A DNA stretch of 64,000 nucleotides from Kordiimonas sp. SCSIO 12610. GTDB taxonomy: Bacteria > Pseudomonadota > Alphaproteobacteria > Sphingomonadales > Kordiimonadaceae. Under the pieces are notes generated by a model, which saw nothing but the letters and a program-made list of their open reading frames with translations, had not been told where the DNA came from and searched no databases. The stretch covers positions 2,242,501-2,306,500 of the forward strand of contig NZ_CP073747.1 in assembly GCF_024398015.1 (NCBI RefSeq), in the 5' to 3' direction. Position numbers and translations under genes: made by a program. How positions within the stretch are numbered: position 1 is the first letter of the stretch; every line of letters begins with the position of its first letter. Below, piece by piece: positions 53,811 through 62,541 of this stretch.

Positions 53811-54556
53811 TATACCAATTCCTCTTCAGTGAAAGATGCATTCATTTGTTTTGTAATGGTCGCAGTGTAGGCCTTAGTGATTGGCCAGATCAGGCAATTG
53901 GAAAACCCTGCAATCATTGGCGCAAGCGAGGTCGGCAAGTATAAGAGCGGGATGGTCGCAAGCGGTACAGCACCGACCACAATAAATGTCCGTAAATGAA
54001 TTTGCGTTCGAAGCGCTTCCAGTTCCGTTAATTCGATAACATCTCGTGCGTCATAGGCAATTTTATAAAGCCAGGCAAAACACCAAAATACGGATGCAAA
54101 CCCACAAGCATACAGAATATGCAATAGATCATATTTATCCGCAGACATCTGATAATTTGTCGGCATATCAAAGCCAAACCATTGTTCAAGGATAACAAAA
54201 TCAACAACAAAACTTGCAAGGAACTTTAACGGGAACATGAATAAAAGAACCAGGAACAGCAACAACCCGTTAGCATGCATGACCTTCTCTGAATTCAAGC
54301 CATATTTTCTAAAATACCGATAATGCCAGTTCCAGATCACCAGCATAAGCATAAAGGTGACAGCAAAAGACGGAAAACCGAGTACAAGCGCAAAAAGCTC
54401 ATCAATGGTTTTAGGCACCTCTTCCGATACAATCAAAAGCGTTACAGCAAGGCCGAAAACCGCATCCGTTAGCCCTTCAATACGGCTAACCTCGATACCC
54501 CGAACGCGGATACCGTTGATTGTCTCATTTTCTGTTGTCAGCCTATGCCTTCGCAT
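53810..54556 (-). CDS. TMEM175-type (DUF1211) membrane protein
   Basis: 248 residues, six predicted membrane helices. The first helix carries SRIEGLTDAVFGLAVTLLIVS, the F/G-S/T-D-A-V-F filter signature of TMEM175-type potassium channels and of the bacterial DUF1211 family. Other bacterial members are K+-permeable channels, so K+ or a similar monovalent cation is the likely cargo; not proven here. The first 42 codons are duplicated upstream at 54793-54927. It lies 36 bases after a 67-residue membrane protein and overlaps the next gene by one base. Confidence 0.85.
   Translation of the reverse strand: MRRHRLTTENETINGIRVRGIEVSRIEGLTDAVFGLAVTLLIVSEEVPKTIDELFALVLGFPSFAVTFMLMLVIWNWHYRYFRKYGLNSEKVMHANGLLLFLVLLFMFPLKFLASFVVDFVILEQWFGFDMPTNYQMSADKYDLLHILYACGFASVFWCFAWLYKIAYDARDVIELTELEALRTQIHLRTFIVVGAVPLATIPLLYLPTSLAPMIAGFSNCLIWPITKAYTATITKQMNASFTEEELV
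54431..54556 (-). repeat. Parent copy of the duplicated 5' segment
   Basis: The first 42 codons of the TMEM175-type gene align without gaps to 54802-54927, with ten base differences by my count, six of them silent. The two copies are 371 bases apart in direct orientation. Confidence 0.88.
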
Positions 54557-54592
54557 TAATTTATGCTCTTCAACTTTCTATACTTATCAAGC

Positions 54593-54796
54593 TCAATCGT
54601 CTTGAATATGTTTACTGTGATGTCTCGTTCCGAAGAAATCCAATAATACAAATACGATATAAGCTATTAACCACCCACCATAAGTAATCTCAAATATAGC
54701 CGCTTGCAGTAATATTGCCCTCAGCAATAAAATCATCATCATTACAACCGCAACCCTTATAAGGGACCGACGTAACTGTTTAAGAATACTCATCAT
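54593..54796 (-). CDS. Small two-helix membrane protein
   Basis: 67 residues, not recognised. Two hydrophobic segments (about 13-31, AVVMMMILLLRAILLQAAI, and 37-54, YGGWLIAYIVFVLLDFFG), then a short basic/His tail ending HSKHIQDD. Its ATG at 54794-54796 overlaps the stop of the truncated TMEM175-like copy (ATGA), so it should be translated by coupling to that remnant. Confidence 0.6.
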   Translation of the reverse strand: MMSILKQLRRSLIRVAVVMMMILLLRAILLQAAIFEITYGGWLIAYIVFVLLDFFGTRHHSKHIQDD

Positions 54797-54927
54797 CGTA
54801 AGATCACAAGCTTAACAGCAAAACCGAAAACCGCATCTGTTAACCCTTCAATACGGCTAACCTCTATACCCCGAACGCGGATACCGTTGATTGCCTCATT
54901 TTCTGTTGTCAGCCTATGCCTTCGCAT
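54793..54927 (-). pseudogene. Truncated duplicate of the TMEM175-type gene
   Basis: 44 codons starting at ATG 54927 with TAGGAA nine bases upstream. The first 42 codons match the intact gene at 53810-54556 nearly base for base, through the SRIEGLTDAVFG filter segment, then the frame ends: ...FAVKLVILR followed by TGA. Of about ten base differences, roughly six are silent. It keeps the first membrane helix only, so it is a remnant or a mini-protein. Its stop overlaps the next ATG, so it may now work as a translational leader. Confidence 0.88.
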
Positions 54928-54952
54928 TCAAACCATTCCTAACCAAAAGAGC

Positions 54953-55210
54953 CTAATCGTCTTTTGGCTTACACTGTTTTCGTTTTCGGGATGTTGCCGC
55001 AAAAATCGCAACCCCGCTTCCCATAAATACAGGGAACAAAGCAATCCATACTGCCTTATTATCTTTCTTCTTCTCTTGTTCTATGGGTACATCGCCCACC
55101 TGCTGGTCACGTTCTTTACTGCTTTTATTCAGGGCATATCCCGCAATTCCAAGAGCAAAGCTCGCTATCGCAAGCCCAGCAATCAGTAGAATTTTACGGT
55201 CTTTTGTCAT
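54953..55210 (-). CDS. Small membrane protein after pccB
   Basis: 85 residues, not recognised. Two membrane segments (about 8-25, and 52-70, AVWIALFPVFMGSGVAIFAA) separated by a polar, Lys/Glu/Asp-rich segment, and a basic tail. GAGGG lies ten bases before the ATG. Only 18 bases separate it from pccB upstream and 25 from the TMEM175 remnant downstream. Confidence 0.65.
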   Translation of the reverse strand: MTKDRKILLIAGLAIASFALGIAGYALNKSSKERDQQVGDVPIEQEKKKDNKAVWIALFPVFMGSGVAIFAATSRKRKQCKPKDD

Positions 55211-55228
55211 AATTGGCTGCCCTCATGC

Positions 55229-56761
55229 TTAAAGCGGAATATTATCGTGCTTCTTCCATGGGTTCTCGAGGTGCTTGTTTGCAAGCTTCTTCAGGCCTGA
55301 GATAATACGCTTCCGCGTATTCTGCGGCATGATCACATCATCGATATATCCCCGCTGCGCTGCCACAAACGGGTTCGCGAACAGGTCTTCGTAATTTTGC
55401 GTATGCTCGGCGATTTTATCAGCGTCATCGCGGTCCTTGCGGTATAGAATTTCCACCGCGCCTTTCGCGCCCATCACTGCAATCTCTGCTGTTGGCCATG
55501 CGTAATTCAGATCGCCGCGCAGGTGTTTGGACGCCATCACATCATATGCGCCGCCGTATGCTTTGCGAGTGATCAATGTAATCTTCGGTACCGTTGCTTC
55601 GCCGTAAGCAAACAACAATTTTGCGCCGTGCTTAATAATACCGCCATATTCCTGCGATGTACCGGGCAAGAAACCTGGAACGTCAACAAGTGTGATAATC
55701 GGAATATTGAAGCAATCACAGAAGCGCACAAACCGCGCTGCCTTCTTAGAACTGTCGATATCAAGGCAGCCCGCGAGCACCATAGGCTGGTTCGCAACAA
55801 TACCAACTGTTTCGCCGTCCATGCGTGCAAAGCCAATAAGGATATTTCCTGCATGGTTCGGTTGCAGTTCAAAGAAATCGCCTTCATCGACGATTTTTGA
55901 GATCACTTCATGCATATCATAAGGTTTATTGGGGTTCGACGGGATAACGCTATTGAGCGATTTCTCAACCCGGTCAATCTTATCAAAGCTTGGGCGTGAC
56001 GGTACGCTTTCACGGTTATTCAGTGGCAAGAAATCCATAAACCTACGAAGCTGCGACAAGGCTTCAACATCATTTGCAAATGCCTTATCAGCAACGCCCG
56101 ATTTTGTCGTGTGGGTAGAGGCGCCGCCAAGTTCTTCCTGTGTCACCACCTCGTTGGTTACAGTTTTCACAACATCAGGGCCTGTTACAAACATATAACT
56201 TGTGTCTTCAACCATGAAGATAAAATCGGTAATGGCTGGGCTATAAACGGCCCCTCCAGCACATGGTCCCATGATCATAGAGATTTGCGGTACGACACCA
56301 GACGCCAAAACATTCTTTTGGAAAACATCTGCATATCCTCCAAGAGCAGCAACCCCTTCCTGAATACGCGCACCACCACTATCATTAAGACCAATAACAG
56401 GCGCACCAACCTTCATGGCCATATCCATAACCTTGATGATCTTCTTCGCATGGGTTTCAGACAACGAGCCACCAAATACTGTGAAATCCTGGCTATAAAC
56501 ATACACCAGACGGCCATTGATCGTACCTGAACCAGTTACAACACCGTCGCCCGCAAACTTGGTTTTCTCCATTCCAAAGTCGGTACAACGATGCTCAACG
56601 AACATATCATATTCCTCGAATGATCCTTCATCGAGCAACAGATCAATACGCTCACGTGCTGTCAACTTGCCACGTGCGTGTTGCGCTTCGATCCGTTTTT
56701 CACCGCCGCCAAGGCGCGCCTCGCTACGTTTCTCTTCGAGCTTTTCAATGATATTTTGCAT
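55229..56761 (-). CDS. pccB: Propionyl-CoA carboxylase beta chain
   Basis: 510 residues; carboxyltransferase subunit that moves CO2 from biotin to propionyl-CoA giving methylmalonyl-CoA. [118 protein letters not shown] and [21 protein letters not shown] are strong PccB motifs. AAGGAAG precedes the ATG. First gene of the minus-strand operon that continues to the PAS gene at 49584. An active PCC needs the alpha chain, which is interrupted here. Confidence 0.96.
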   Translation of the reverse strand: MQNIIEKLEEKRSEARLGGGEKRIEAQHARGKLTARERIDLLLDEGSFEEYDMFVEHRCTDFGMEKTKFAGDGVVTGSGTINGRLVYVYSQDFTVFGGSLSETHAKKIIKVMDMAMKVGAPVIGLNDSGGARIQEGVAALGGYADVFQKNVLASGVVPQISMIMGPCAGGAVYSPAITDFIFMVEDTSYMFVTGPDVVKTVTNEVVTQEELGGASTHTTKSGVADKAFANDVEALSQLRRFMDFLPLNNRESVPSRPSFDKIDRVEKSLNSVIPSNPNKPYDMHEVISKIVDEGDFFELQPNHAGNILIGFARMDGETVGIVANQPMVLAGCLDIDSSKKAARFVRFCDCFNIPIITLVDVPGFLPGTSQEYGGIIKHGAKLLFAYGEATVPKITLITRKAYGGAYDVMASKHLRGDLNYAWPTAEIAVMGAKGAVEILYRKDRDDADKIAEHTQNYEDLFANPFVAAQRGYIDDVIMPQNTRKRIISGLKKLANKHLENPWKKHDNIPL

Positions 56762-56925
56762 AAATCGTCTTCCTTAATGCGAACTCTTTATCCAAGAGTA
56801 TTGGCGTAATTTGCCATTTGCATGCCTGCCCCGATAAAATCGGCAGGTTTGAAATATTATTACTCTGTTCTTAACTGCATATTCCATCGTTGACTAGCTT
56901 TTTCAAACTATGCTTTCGATAGTTT

Positions 56926-56939
56926 TTATCTATAGATAA
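56926..56939. promoter_or_regulatory. 14-base palindrome between ATP12 and pccB
   Basis: TTATCTATAGATAA is a perfect palindrome, set inside a larger imperfect inverted repeat (GATAGTTTTTATC and GATAAAAATCTAT arms) that reaches the ATP12 stop codon. Candidate operator for pccB, or part of the ATP12 terminator; no regulator recognised. Confidence 0.4.
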
Positions 56940-56959
56940 TCGTGAATAACGATAAAAAT

Positions 56960-57661
56960 CTATGATCGTGCCAATTCAAGAAACATAACAGCGTTCTTCA
57001 AGTCTTGAAGCAACGCGGCTGTCACCTTTGCTTCGTCACTATCTTCACCCCATTGTTCAATCTGATAGGTTTCATCAACCCTTGAGGCCTGCCAAATGTC
57101 TTCAAAAGCTTTGAAGCCTTTAATATATGCAAGGCCAAGTCCTAATGACCCAAGCCCTGTTGTAAGGGCATGAAGCACCGTTAAGGCATAAATATCATAG
57201 CCTTCAATTCGTTCTCTTAGGGCCCCTAAACTCTTTTCAGGCTGAGCGACATGAAGAATACCAGATGTCACCTCCATGGGCGCATTCAGGCTATTCGCCA
57301 ACCAATCAATATATGGGTCCCACGCAACAGCCTGTCGTTTCACCAAATCTTCTGGATGGTCGGCGCGGTAACAAAGCATATCAGAGCCACCGTAGCGAAC
57401 CATCTCATCGATAATATTTGCGCGCTCGCTCGTTACGCTATCAATCGCGGTATTCAGTAGCTGGTTCATGGGCATGGTTTTAGGGTCAATTTTATCCCCT
57501 TGGCCTTCCCATTCTTCCGCCACAACCTCAGCAAGGTTACGTGTCGGCGCGGCCATAATGGCTTTTGCTGGAGTTTTGATCTGGCGGCCATCAAGCGAAA
57601 TCGCGTAGCCAGCTTCCTCTTCAAGCGCCTCAATTGATACGGTCTTGTAAAATCGTTTCAC
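56960..57661 (-). CDS. ATP12-family F1-ATPase assembly chaperone
   Basis: 233 residues. ATP12 proteins bind F1 alpha subunits during ATP synthase assembly in mitochondria and Alphaproteobacteria. Family pattern: KRFYKTVSIEA, YAISLDGRQIKTPAKA, VAEEWEGQGDKIDPKTMPMNQLLNTAID, DMLCYRADHPEDLVKRQAVAWDPYIDWLA and LTTGLGSLGLGLAYI. Cytoplasmic. Last gene of the degP-to-ATP12 operon; preceded by an unknown membrane protein gene 15 bases away. Confidence 0.92.
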   Translation of the reverse strand: MKRFYKTVSIEALEEEAGYAISLDGRQIKTPAKAIMAAPTRNLAEVVAEEWEGQGDKIDPKTMPMNQLLNTAIDSVTSERANIIDEMVRYGGSDMLCYRADHPEDLVKRQAVAWDPYIDWLANSLNAPMEVTSGILHVAQPEKSLGALRERIEGYDIYALTVLHALTTGLGSLGLGLAYIKGFKAFEDIWQASRVDETYQIEQWGEDSDEAKVTAALLQDLKNAVMFLELARS

Positions 57662-57676
57662 ACTTTTTTCCGGGTT

Positions 57677-58174
57677 TTATTGTTGTTCGTCAGCTTTTGC
57701 TTCACTGGCAGTTTTACTCTCAGGCTCAATATCGGCTTCATCGGTGGAATTATCCGCATTAATTAAGCCATCTTTTTGCATTTCGCGGGTAAGCGCCGCT
57801 ATTTTGCGCCTGTTGTACCGTGATTGTTTGCGTTTACTGTTCTGACGTTTGGTATCAACGGCCGTTTCAACCTTAAACGTCCCGGTATAATGATACCCTT
57901 CATTCACAGTTTTATCTTTTGGGCTGATAATAACGCCGTACCCAAGCAGGCGGTTACCAATTTGGGGAACCCTGTAGCACAGCATAAATCCCATCGCGAT
58001 CAGCACAAGCATCAATAAAAGAAACGCAAATGTTGTAATCCCTGATGTTTCAACAATAGTATCCTGATACAAATATGCAGCGACAGCACCCGCAGCTGCC
58101 AGCGACGCCAACACTAAAAATATTGGCTTCGGCTGTCTGGCCTCCTGCATAATATCGTCTTGTTCATCAGCCAT
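57677..58174 (-). CDS. Predicted membrane protein, unrecognised
   Basis: 165 residues. Two membrane segments (about 17-36 and 45-66) are followed by a conserved-looking strand region (PQIGNRLLGYGVIISPKDKTVNEGYHYTGTFKVETAVDTK), a very basic segment (KRQNSKRKQSRYNRRKI) and an acidic tail (EADIEPESKTASEAKADEQQ). No family recognised. Position between the HAD phosphatase and ATP12 genes in a housekeeping operon suggests a conserved but unassigned envelope role. Confidence 0.7.
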   Translation of the reverse strand: MADEQDDIMQEARQPKPIFLVLASLAAAGAVAAYLYQDTIVETSGITTFAFLLLMLVLIAMGFMLCYRVPQIGNRLLGYGVIISPKDKTVNEGYHYTGTFKVETAVDTKRQNSKRKQSRYNRRKIAALTREMQKDGLINADNSTDEADIEPESKTASEAKADEQQ

Positions 58175-58200
58175 TTTAACAACTCCCGGATTTGAGTATA

Positions 58201-58875
58201 TTACCCTATCATGGATTTTACGGTTTTGGGCAAATCACTATATAATGACAATACGGTATTCGCTCCGTTTTCATGAAGAAATGCTTCATCATGATAGCCC
58301 CAATTCACGCCAACAGCCCCGACAGAGGCAGATTTGGCCATCAGCATATCATAACTGGTGTCCCCGACCATAATCGTTTGATCGGTATGGCTTCCCGCTT
58401 CCATAATCGCTGTTTGGATCATCGATGGGTGTGGCTTAGACGGATGAGTGTCCGCTGTTTGTAGCGAGACAAAAAGATTTGAAATTTCATGACTTGCTAA
58501 GACACGCTTTAATCCGCGCATTGATTTTCCGGTTGCAACCGCAAGCAGATAGCCGGCAGCATCCAGTTCTCTAAGCGTTTCCAAAGTCCCCTCGTATAAG
58601 GGCTCAATCGGATCACCGTTTTCAGCCCGCAAATCCAGAAACGCATTTTTATATTCTTCAGCCATGTGACGATAAAACCGGGCATCATGATTAGGTATCA
58701 AAACTGCCATTGCTTCCTCAAGCGATAATCCGATAATAGACCGCGATGCTGATCGCTCCGGCGGTGTTAGTCCTTGACGCTCAAAGCACAGGTCCATTGC
58801 ATCTATGATCAAATGCTGTCCGTCAACCAGTGTTCCATCACAGTCAAATATAACCAGCTTGTTGTAATCACTCAT
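58201..58875 (-). CDS. HAD-IA phosphatase, phosphoglycolate-phosphatase-like
   Basis: 224 residues. Motif I FDCDGTLVDGQHLI, a helical cap (ERQGLTPPERSASRSIIGLSLEEAMAVL), motif II VATGKSMRGLKRVL, motif III Lys in PSKPHPSMI, and motif IV MVGDTSYDMLMAKSASVGAVGVNWGYH. This is the Gph/PGMB-like subgroup; substrate not fixed. It lies 30 bases after the rluC-type gene in a run that is conserved in Alphaproteobacteria. Confidence 0.9.
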   Translation of the reverse strand: MSDYNKLVIFDCDGTLVDGQHLIIDAMDLCFERQGLTPPERSASRSIIGLSLEEAMAVLIPNHDARFYRHMAEEYKNAFLDLRAENGDPIEPLYEGTLETLRELDAAGYLLAVATGKSMRGLKRVLASHEISNLFVSLQTADTHPSKPHPSMIQTAIMEAGSHTDQTIMVGDTSYDMLMAKSASVGAVGVNWGYHDEAFLHENGANTVLSLYSDLPKTVKSMIG

Positions 58876-58905
58876 AACATTTACCTGTCGGACTAAATTC
58901 CAATT

Positions 58906-59883
58906 TTATTCATTGAAATCAGGGTCTTCATATTCATTCTCGGAAAAACCGAGCATGTCAAAGCTTTCAGCCATATGTGGCGGCAAAGGTGCAGACACGG
59001 TCATCCGCCCACCAGCAGGATGAGGAAAATCGACGAACCTACTATGCAGATGTAGCTTACGCGAAATCGTGCCGCTCAGGAACGCGTCAGAGCCTCCGTA
59101 TTTCCCGTCACCCACGATCGGGTGGCCCATTTCTGCACAGTGAAGGCGCAGTTGATGAGTACGCCCTGTATGTGGTTTAAGGGTTAGCCATGCAGTTTGC
59201 TGACCAGCGCGTTCAACCACTTCATAATCTGTCATGGAATGCTTGCCGCTATCGGCGACAATCATACGCTCATGGCCCTTAACGGCAATCTTGTCCATCT
59301 TAAGCTTGATGCGCCCTTCCTGCATTTGCGGGCTTCCCATCACAAGCGCCCAATATCGCTTATCCGTTTCTTTGGTTTGGAAACTTTTCGCGAGCGCAGC
59401 CGTCGCCTTTGGTGAGCGACCAAGAAGGAGAGCGCCTGATGTATCTTTATCAAGCCTGTGAACCAGTTTCGGGCGATGCGAACTTTCATACCGTAGCGCA
59501 TCCAACAATCCATCGAGATGGCGGGTTTGCCCGGTTCCTCCCTGCGTCGGAAGCCCCGCAGGTTTATTGATGACAATCACATCATCATCCATATATAGAA
59601 CCCAATCGCGAACTTCCTGAATTTCATATTCAGAAAGCTTGGGCGTTTCCACCTTTTTGGGTTTACGGTCTGCAAGGTCACCGAGCGGCGGGATACGGAT
59701 ATCGAAGCCCTTTTCAACACGCTCTTTCCCCTTAACCCGCTTACCGTTTACACGTACAGCACCCTTGCGGCACCATTTCTGCAGTTGCCCGAATGGCACT
59801 TCTGGGAAATGACGCTTGAACCAACGATCCAACCTAATGCCGTCATCATCGCCTGAAACATATTTGTGCTGAACGCCGCTCAT
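58906..59883 (-). CDS. rluC: RluC/RluD-type pseudouridine synthase
   Basis: 325 residues from the ATG at 59881-59883, which overlaps the crcB stop (ATGA). The frame is open further upstream to 59973, but that part lies inside crcB. Domain order: S4-like RNA-binding N-terminus (GIRLDRWFKRHFPEVPFGQLQKWCRKGAVRVNGKRVKG), then the synthase domain with VIVINKPAGLPTQGG, catalytic Asp in LVHRLDKDTSGALLLGRSPKAT, LKPHTGRTHQLRLHCAEMGHPIVGDGKYGG. It makes pseudouridines in 23S rRNA, RluC-type by overall resemblance. Confidence 0.93.
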   Translation of the reverse strand: MSGVQHKYVSGDDDGIRLDRWFKRHFPEVPFGQLQKWCRKGAVRVNGKRVKGKERVEKGFDIRIPPLGDLADRKPKKVETPKLSEYEIQEVRDWVLYMDDDVIVINKPAGLPTQGGTGQTRHLDGLLDALRYESSHRPKLVHRLDKDTSGALLLGRSPKATAALAKSFQTKETDKRYWALVMGSPQMQEGRIKLKMDKIAVKGHERMIVADSGKHSMTDYEVVERAGQQTAWLTLKPHTGRTHQLRLHCAEMGHPIVGDGKYGGSDAFLSGTISRKLHLHSRFVDFPHPAGGRMTVSAPLPPHMAESFDMLGFSENEYEDPDFNE

Positions 59884-60257
59884 GATACTATTCGTCCTAA
59901 TCCTATTCCTAACATGAGCCCTACTACACCAAGGATCATTGAAGCGAAAGCATAAAGGCACGCGTTCACCCATTCACCCCGTGTGAACATCATGTAAATA
60001 TCAAGGGAATAGGTGGAAAACGTTGTAAAACTGCCTAAAAACCCAACCGCTATAAGGCCGCGCATTTCAGGTGCAACAGTGAAGCGCTCAGCAAGCACTG
60101 TAATCAACAGCCCCATCAGAAAACTACCCAAAATATTGACAAAAAAGATACCGAATGGAAACCCGTTACCAAGAACGCGTGTGATAAGTGCTGCAAAATA
60201 ATGTCGGGAAACGGCACCGCTTGCTCCGCCCAGCGCAATCGCCAAAATCATTTTCAT
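59880..60257 (-). CDS. crcB: Fluoride channel CrcB
   Basis: 125 residues with four membrane helices. The family signatures GGASGAVSRHYFAALI, FPFGIFFVNILGSFLMG, and VGFLGSFTTFSTYSLD are intact (the Asn of FVNILGSF and the Phe/Thr/Ser track are pore residues). It exports fluoride as a dimeric channel. GGGG precedes the ATG; its stop overlaps the rluC start. No room for a fluoride riboswitch upstream (39 bases to the preceding gene). Confidence 0.94.
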   Translation of the reverse strand: MKMILAIALGGASGAVSRHYFAALITRVLGNGFPFGIFFVNILGSFLMGLLITVLAERFTVAPEMRGLIAVGFLGSFTTFSTYSLDIYMMFTRGEWVNACLYAFASMILGVVGLMLGIGLGRIVS

Positions 60258-60296
60258 AATTAGCCCCTATAGGAAAAAGGTATTCAGCAACAATTT

Positions 60297-61205
60297 CTAG
60301 CGGACACCAAAAATCCAGCCTTCCGTTTCACGCACCTTAGGCGAAAGTCCCTCCGGTTTCCAGTATTCTGGTTTATCGCTTATGTAACGAAGGCCAGCAG
60401 CCGTAATCAATGCATCTGCCTGGTTATCATCGAATGATGGATCATCTAAATTATTTCGCTGATCAAACGGTGCTGAATTTAATCCTCTCAGTGTTTTGTT
60501 CAATGCTTCCAAATTCCTGATTTTCCCCTTATGCCCACCAAGGCCGGCGAACAATGCGGCATATATTTCTACAAAACATATTCGTCCCTGATGTGCTTCC
60601 ATAAAGGGCCAAACACAAATATCCTTCTTTGCAACTAAACTATTCAGCATGATCATTGTTGAAAGCGCTGACTTTCCAACTTGGCTCGCTCCCACTAAAT
60701 TAAAGACACTTTCACACGGCCCAACCTTTGTCTCGATACACTTCGTTTCGCTAACGCGCATTCGGCGTGAATAATATTTGCCTTTTCTGCCACCAGGTTG
60801 TTGGAAATAGTCTGAAAAACGATCGGCAAAAGCACCACCGAAATAATCCTCACTATTGGAACACACATCGGCAATATGCTGCCATAGGACATATACAGTA
60901 TCGCTCGACCAGGTATTTTCTGGGAAGTATGAACCTTGATCCAGATAAGGCATGCCAAAGGCTGCATCAATACCAATAAGGATGCGCGCATCGGGCGGCA
61001 GGCCAGCACCAGAATTTAACCAATCTGCTACTTCCTTGCGTGACCAATAGCGGTTGCCAGATACAGGGCTGATCAATAATGGGGATTTATGGTTATCTTT
61101 TTCAACAAGTGCAATTTGAATTCCCTTGTGCCGACGCCCCTTGGCGCCTGACCAGTCAATTCCAATAAAATGGGTAAATTCAGTCACCCTGTTTCGTCCA
61201 TTCAT
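60297..61205 (-). CDS. RNase H-fold protein, function unknown
   Basis: 302 residues. FIGIDWSGAKGRRHKGIQIALV at the N-terminus and ILIGIDAAFGMPYLD in the first third give two Asp-containing strands typical of RNase H-fold nucleases, and the end has SFDDNQADALITAAGLRY with further acids. NLVGASQVGKSALSTMIML in the middle matches a segment (AAQVAKASFxGM-like) that I associate with a small alphaproteobacterial family of 'DUF429-like' proteins. ATGA overlap with the rarA stop. Nuclease activity is plausible; a role near the replication-restart gene rarA is inference. Confidence 0.7.
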   Translation of the reverse strand: MNGRNRVTEFTHFIGIDWSGAKGRRHKGIQIALVEKDNHKSPLLISPVSGNRYWSRKEVADWLNSGAGLPPDARILIGIDAAFGMPYLDQGSYFPENTWSSDTVYVLWQHIADVCSNSEDYFGGAFADRFSDYFQQPGGRKGKYYSRRMRVSETKCIETKVGPCESVFNLVGASQVGKSALSTMIMLNSLVAKKDICVWPFMEAHQGRICFVEIYAALFAGLGGHKGKIRNLEALNKTLRGLNSAPFDQRNNLDDPSFDDNQADALITAAGLRYISDKPEYWKPEGLSPKVRETEGWIFGVR

Positions 61206-62518
61206 TCGTCATGGGTATTCGAATATTCACGGCGAATACGGTCAAAATACTCGAGGCGCTTTTTGATATCGCGCTCAAACCCGCGTTCAACGGGCACATA
61301 ATATTCTTCGCGCTTCATATCATCAGGAAAATAATTCTGCCCCGAAACCCCTGCCTCGGTATCATGATCATAGGCATAGCCTTTGCCGTATCCAATATCC
61401 TTCATTAATTTAGTCGGGGCATTCAGGATATGAGCGGGTGGCATCAAGCTACCTGTTTTGCGCGCAGCAGACTTCGCGGCCTTCTCTGCAACATAAGCAG
61501 CGTTCGATTTCGGTGCGGTTGCCAGATAAATCACCGCTTGTGCGATCTGGAGTTCGCCCTCTGGGCTACCCAGATATTCATATACGTTCTTTGCAGCCAT
61601 CGCCTGATGGATTGCTTCCGGGTCTGCCATACCAATATCTTCGCTCGCAAAGCGCACCAAACGTCGCACAATATAAAGCGGGTCTTCGCCGCCCGTCAGC
61701 ATACGGGCAAGCCAATAAAGGGCAGCATCTGCGTCCGAACCTCTTAGGGATTTATGAAGGGCAGAAATTAAATTATAGTGCCCTTCCCTGTCTTTATCAT
61801 AAGCTGGGGCGCGTTTTTGTAGCAATCTGGCAAGCCCATCGGGATCAAGGGGCTCATCGCCGCCCATATCATGTAGAATTTCAACACAGTTCAACAGATA
61901 GCGACCATCACCGTCTGCCATCGCCTTCAAGCTTGTGCGGGCGGCCTGGTTCAATAGTAAAGATTTACCAATTTCAACTTCGGCGCGGTTCAATAATTCC
62001 TCTAGCGCTGCATCATCATGCCTGTTCAGGATCAGCACTTGCATTCGTGAAAGAAGGGCGCCATTAATCTCAAACGATGGGTTTTCGGTCGTTGCCCCAA
62101 TCAGGGTGATGGTTCCGTCCTCTACATAGGGTAAGAAGCTATCTTGCTGTGACCGGTTAAACCGATGGATCTCGTCTACAAATAAAAGTGTTGACCTGCC
62201 CCCAATGCGGCGTGCCTTAGCGGCCTCAAAAACTTTTTTGAGGTCTGCCACACCAGAGAAAATCGCGGATATCTGTTCGAACGCTAAATCCAGATGATCA
62301 GCAAGCAAGCGTGCGATCGTCGTTTTTCCCGTACCCGGTGGCCCCCATAGGATAAGTGACGTCATTTTGCCTGACGCCAACATGCGCCCTAGCGGTGCAT
62401 CGCTTCCAAGAATATGATCCTGCCCGACGACATCTTCGATACTTTTCGGACGCAATTTATCAGCGAGGGGGCGATATGCCCCCTCATCAAGTCCTGCATT
62501 CTCGAAAAGATTAGTCAC
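61202..62518 (-). CDS. rarA: Replication-associated recombination protein RarA (MgsA)
   Basis: 438-residue AAA+ ATPase related to clamp loaders and Werner-interacting protein. Walker A LILWGPPGTGKTTIARLLA, Walker B TLLFVDEIHRFNRSQQD, sensor I LIGATTENPSFEINGALLSR, and a C-terminal tetramerisation domain with KSLRGSDADAALYWLARMLTGGEDP and YLATAPKSNAAYVA. Works at stalled replication forks. Starts with GTG (62518). Followed on the same strand by the RNase H-fold gene with a four-base overlap. Confidence 0.95.
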   Translation of the reverse strand: MTNLFENAGLDEGAYRPLADKLRPKSIEDVVGQDHILGSDAPLGRMLASGKMTSLILWGPPGTGKTTIARLLADHLDLAFEQISAIFSGVADLKKVFEAAKARRIGGRSTLLFVDEIHRFNRSQQDSFLPYVEDGTITLIGATTENPSFEINGALLSRMQVLILNRHDDAALEELLNRAEVEIGKSLLLNQAARTSLKAMADGDGRYLLNCVEILHDMGGDEPLDPDGLARLLQKRAPAYDKDREGHYNLISALHKSLRGSDADAALYWLARMLTGGEDPLYIVRRLVRFASEDIGMADPEAIHQAMAAKNVYEYLGSPEGELQIAQAVIYLATAPKSNAAYVAEKAAKSAARKTGSLMPPAHILNAPTKLMKDIGYGKGYAYDHDTEAGVSGQNYFPDDMKREEYYVPVERGFERDIKKRLEYFDRIRREYSNTHDE

Positions 62519-62541
62519 TGTATAATCGTAATGTGTTTAAT

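Noticed and set aside
60258-60296. Fluoride riboswitch upstream of crcB
   Set aside because: Only 39 bases separate crcB from the preceding gene, too short for the aptamer, and no matching motif is visible.
60650-60720. Walker A-like GASQVGKS in the RNase H-fold protein
   Set aside because: The protein otherwise looks like an RNase H-fold family in which I recall this segment as GAAQVAKAS-like; there is no Walker B or NTPase fold, so the match is probably chance.
61438-62067. Long open frame opposite rarA (209 codons, plus strand)
   Set aside because: Fully antisense to rarA, with no recognisable motif and atypical composition.
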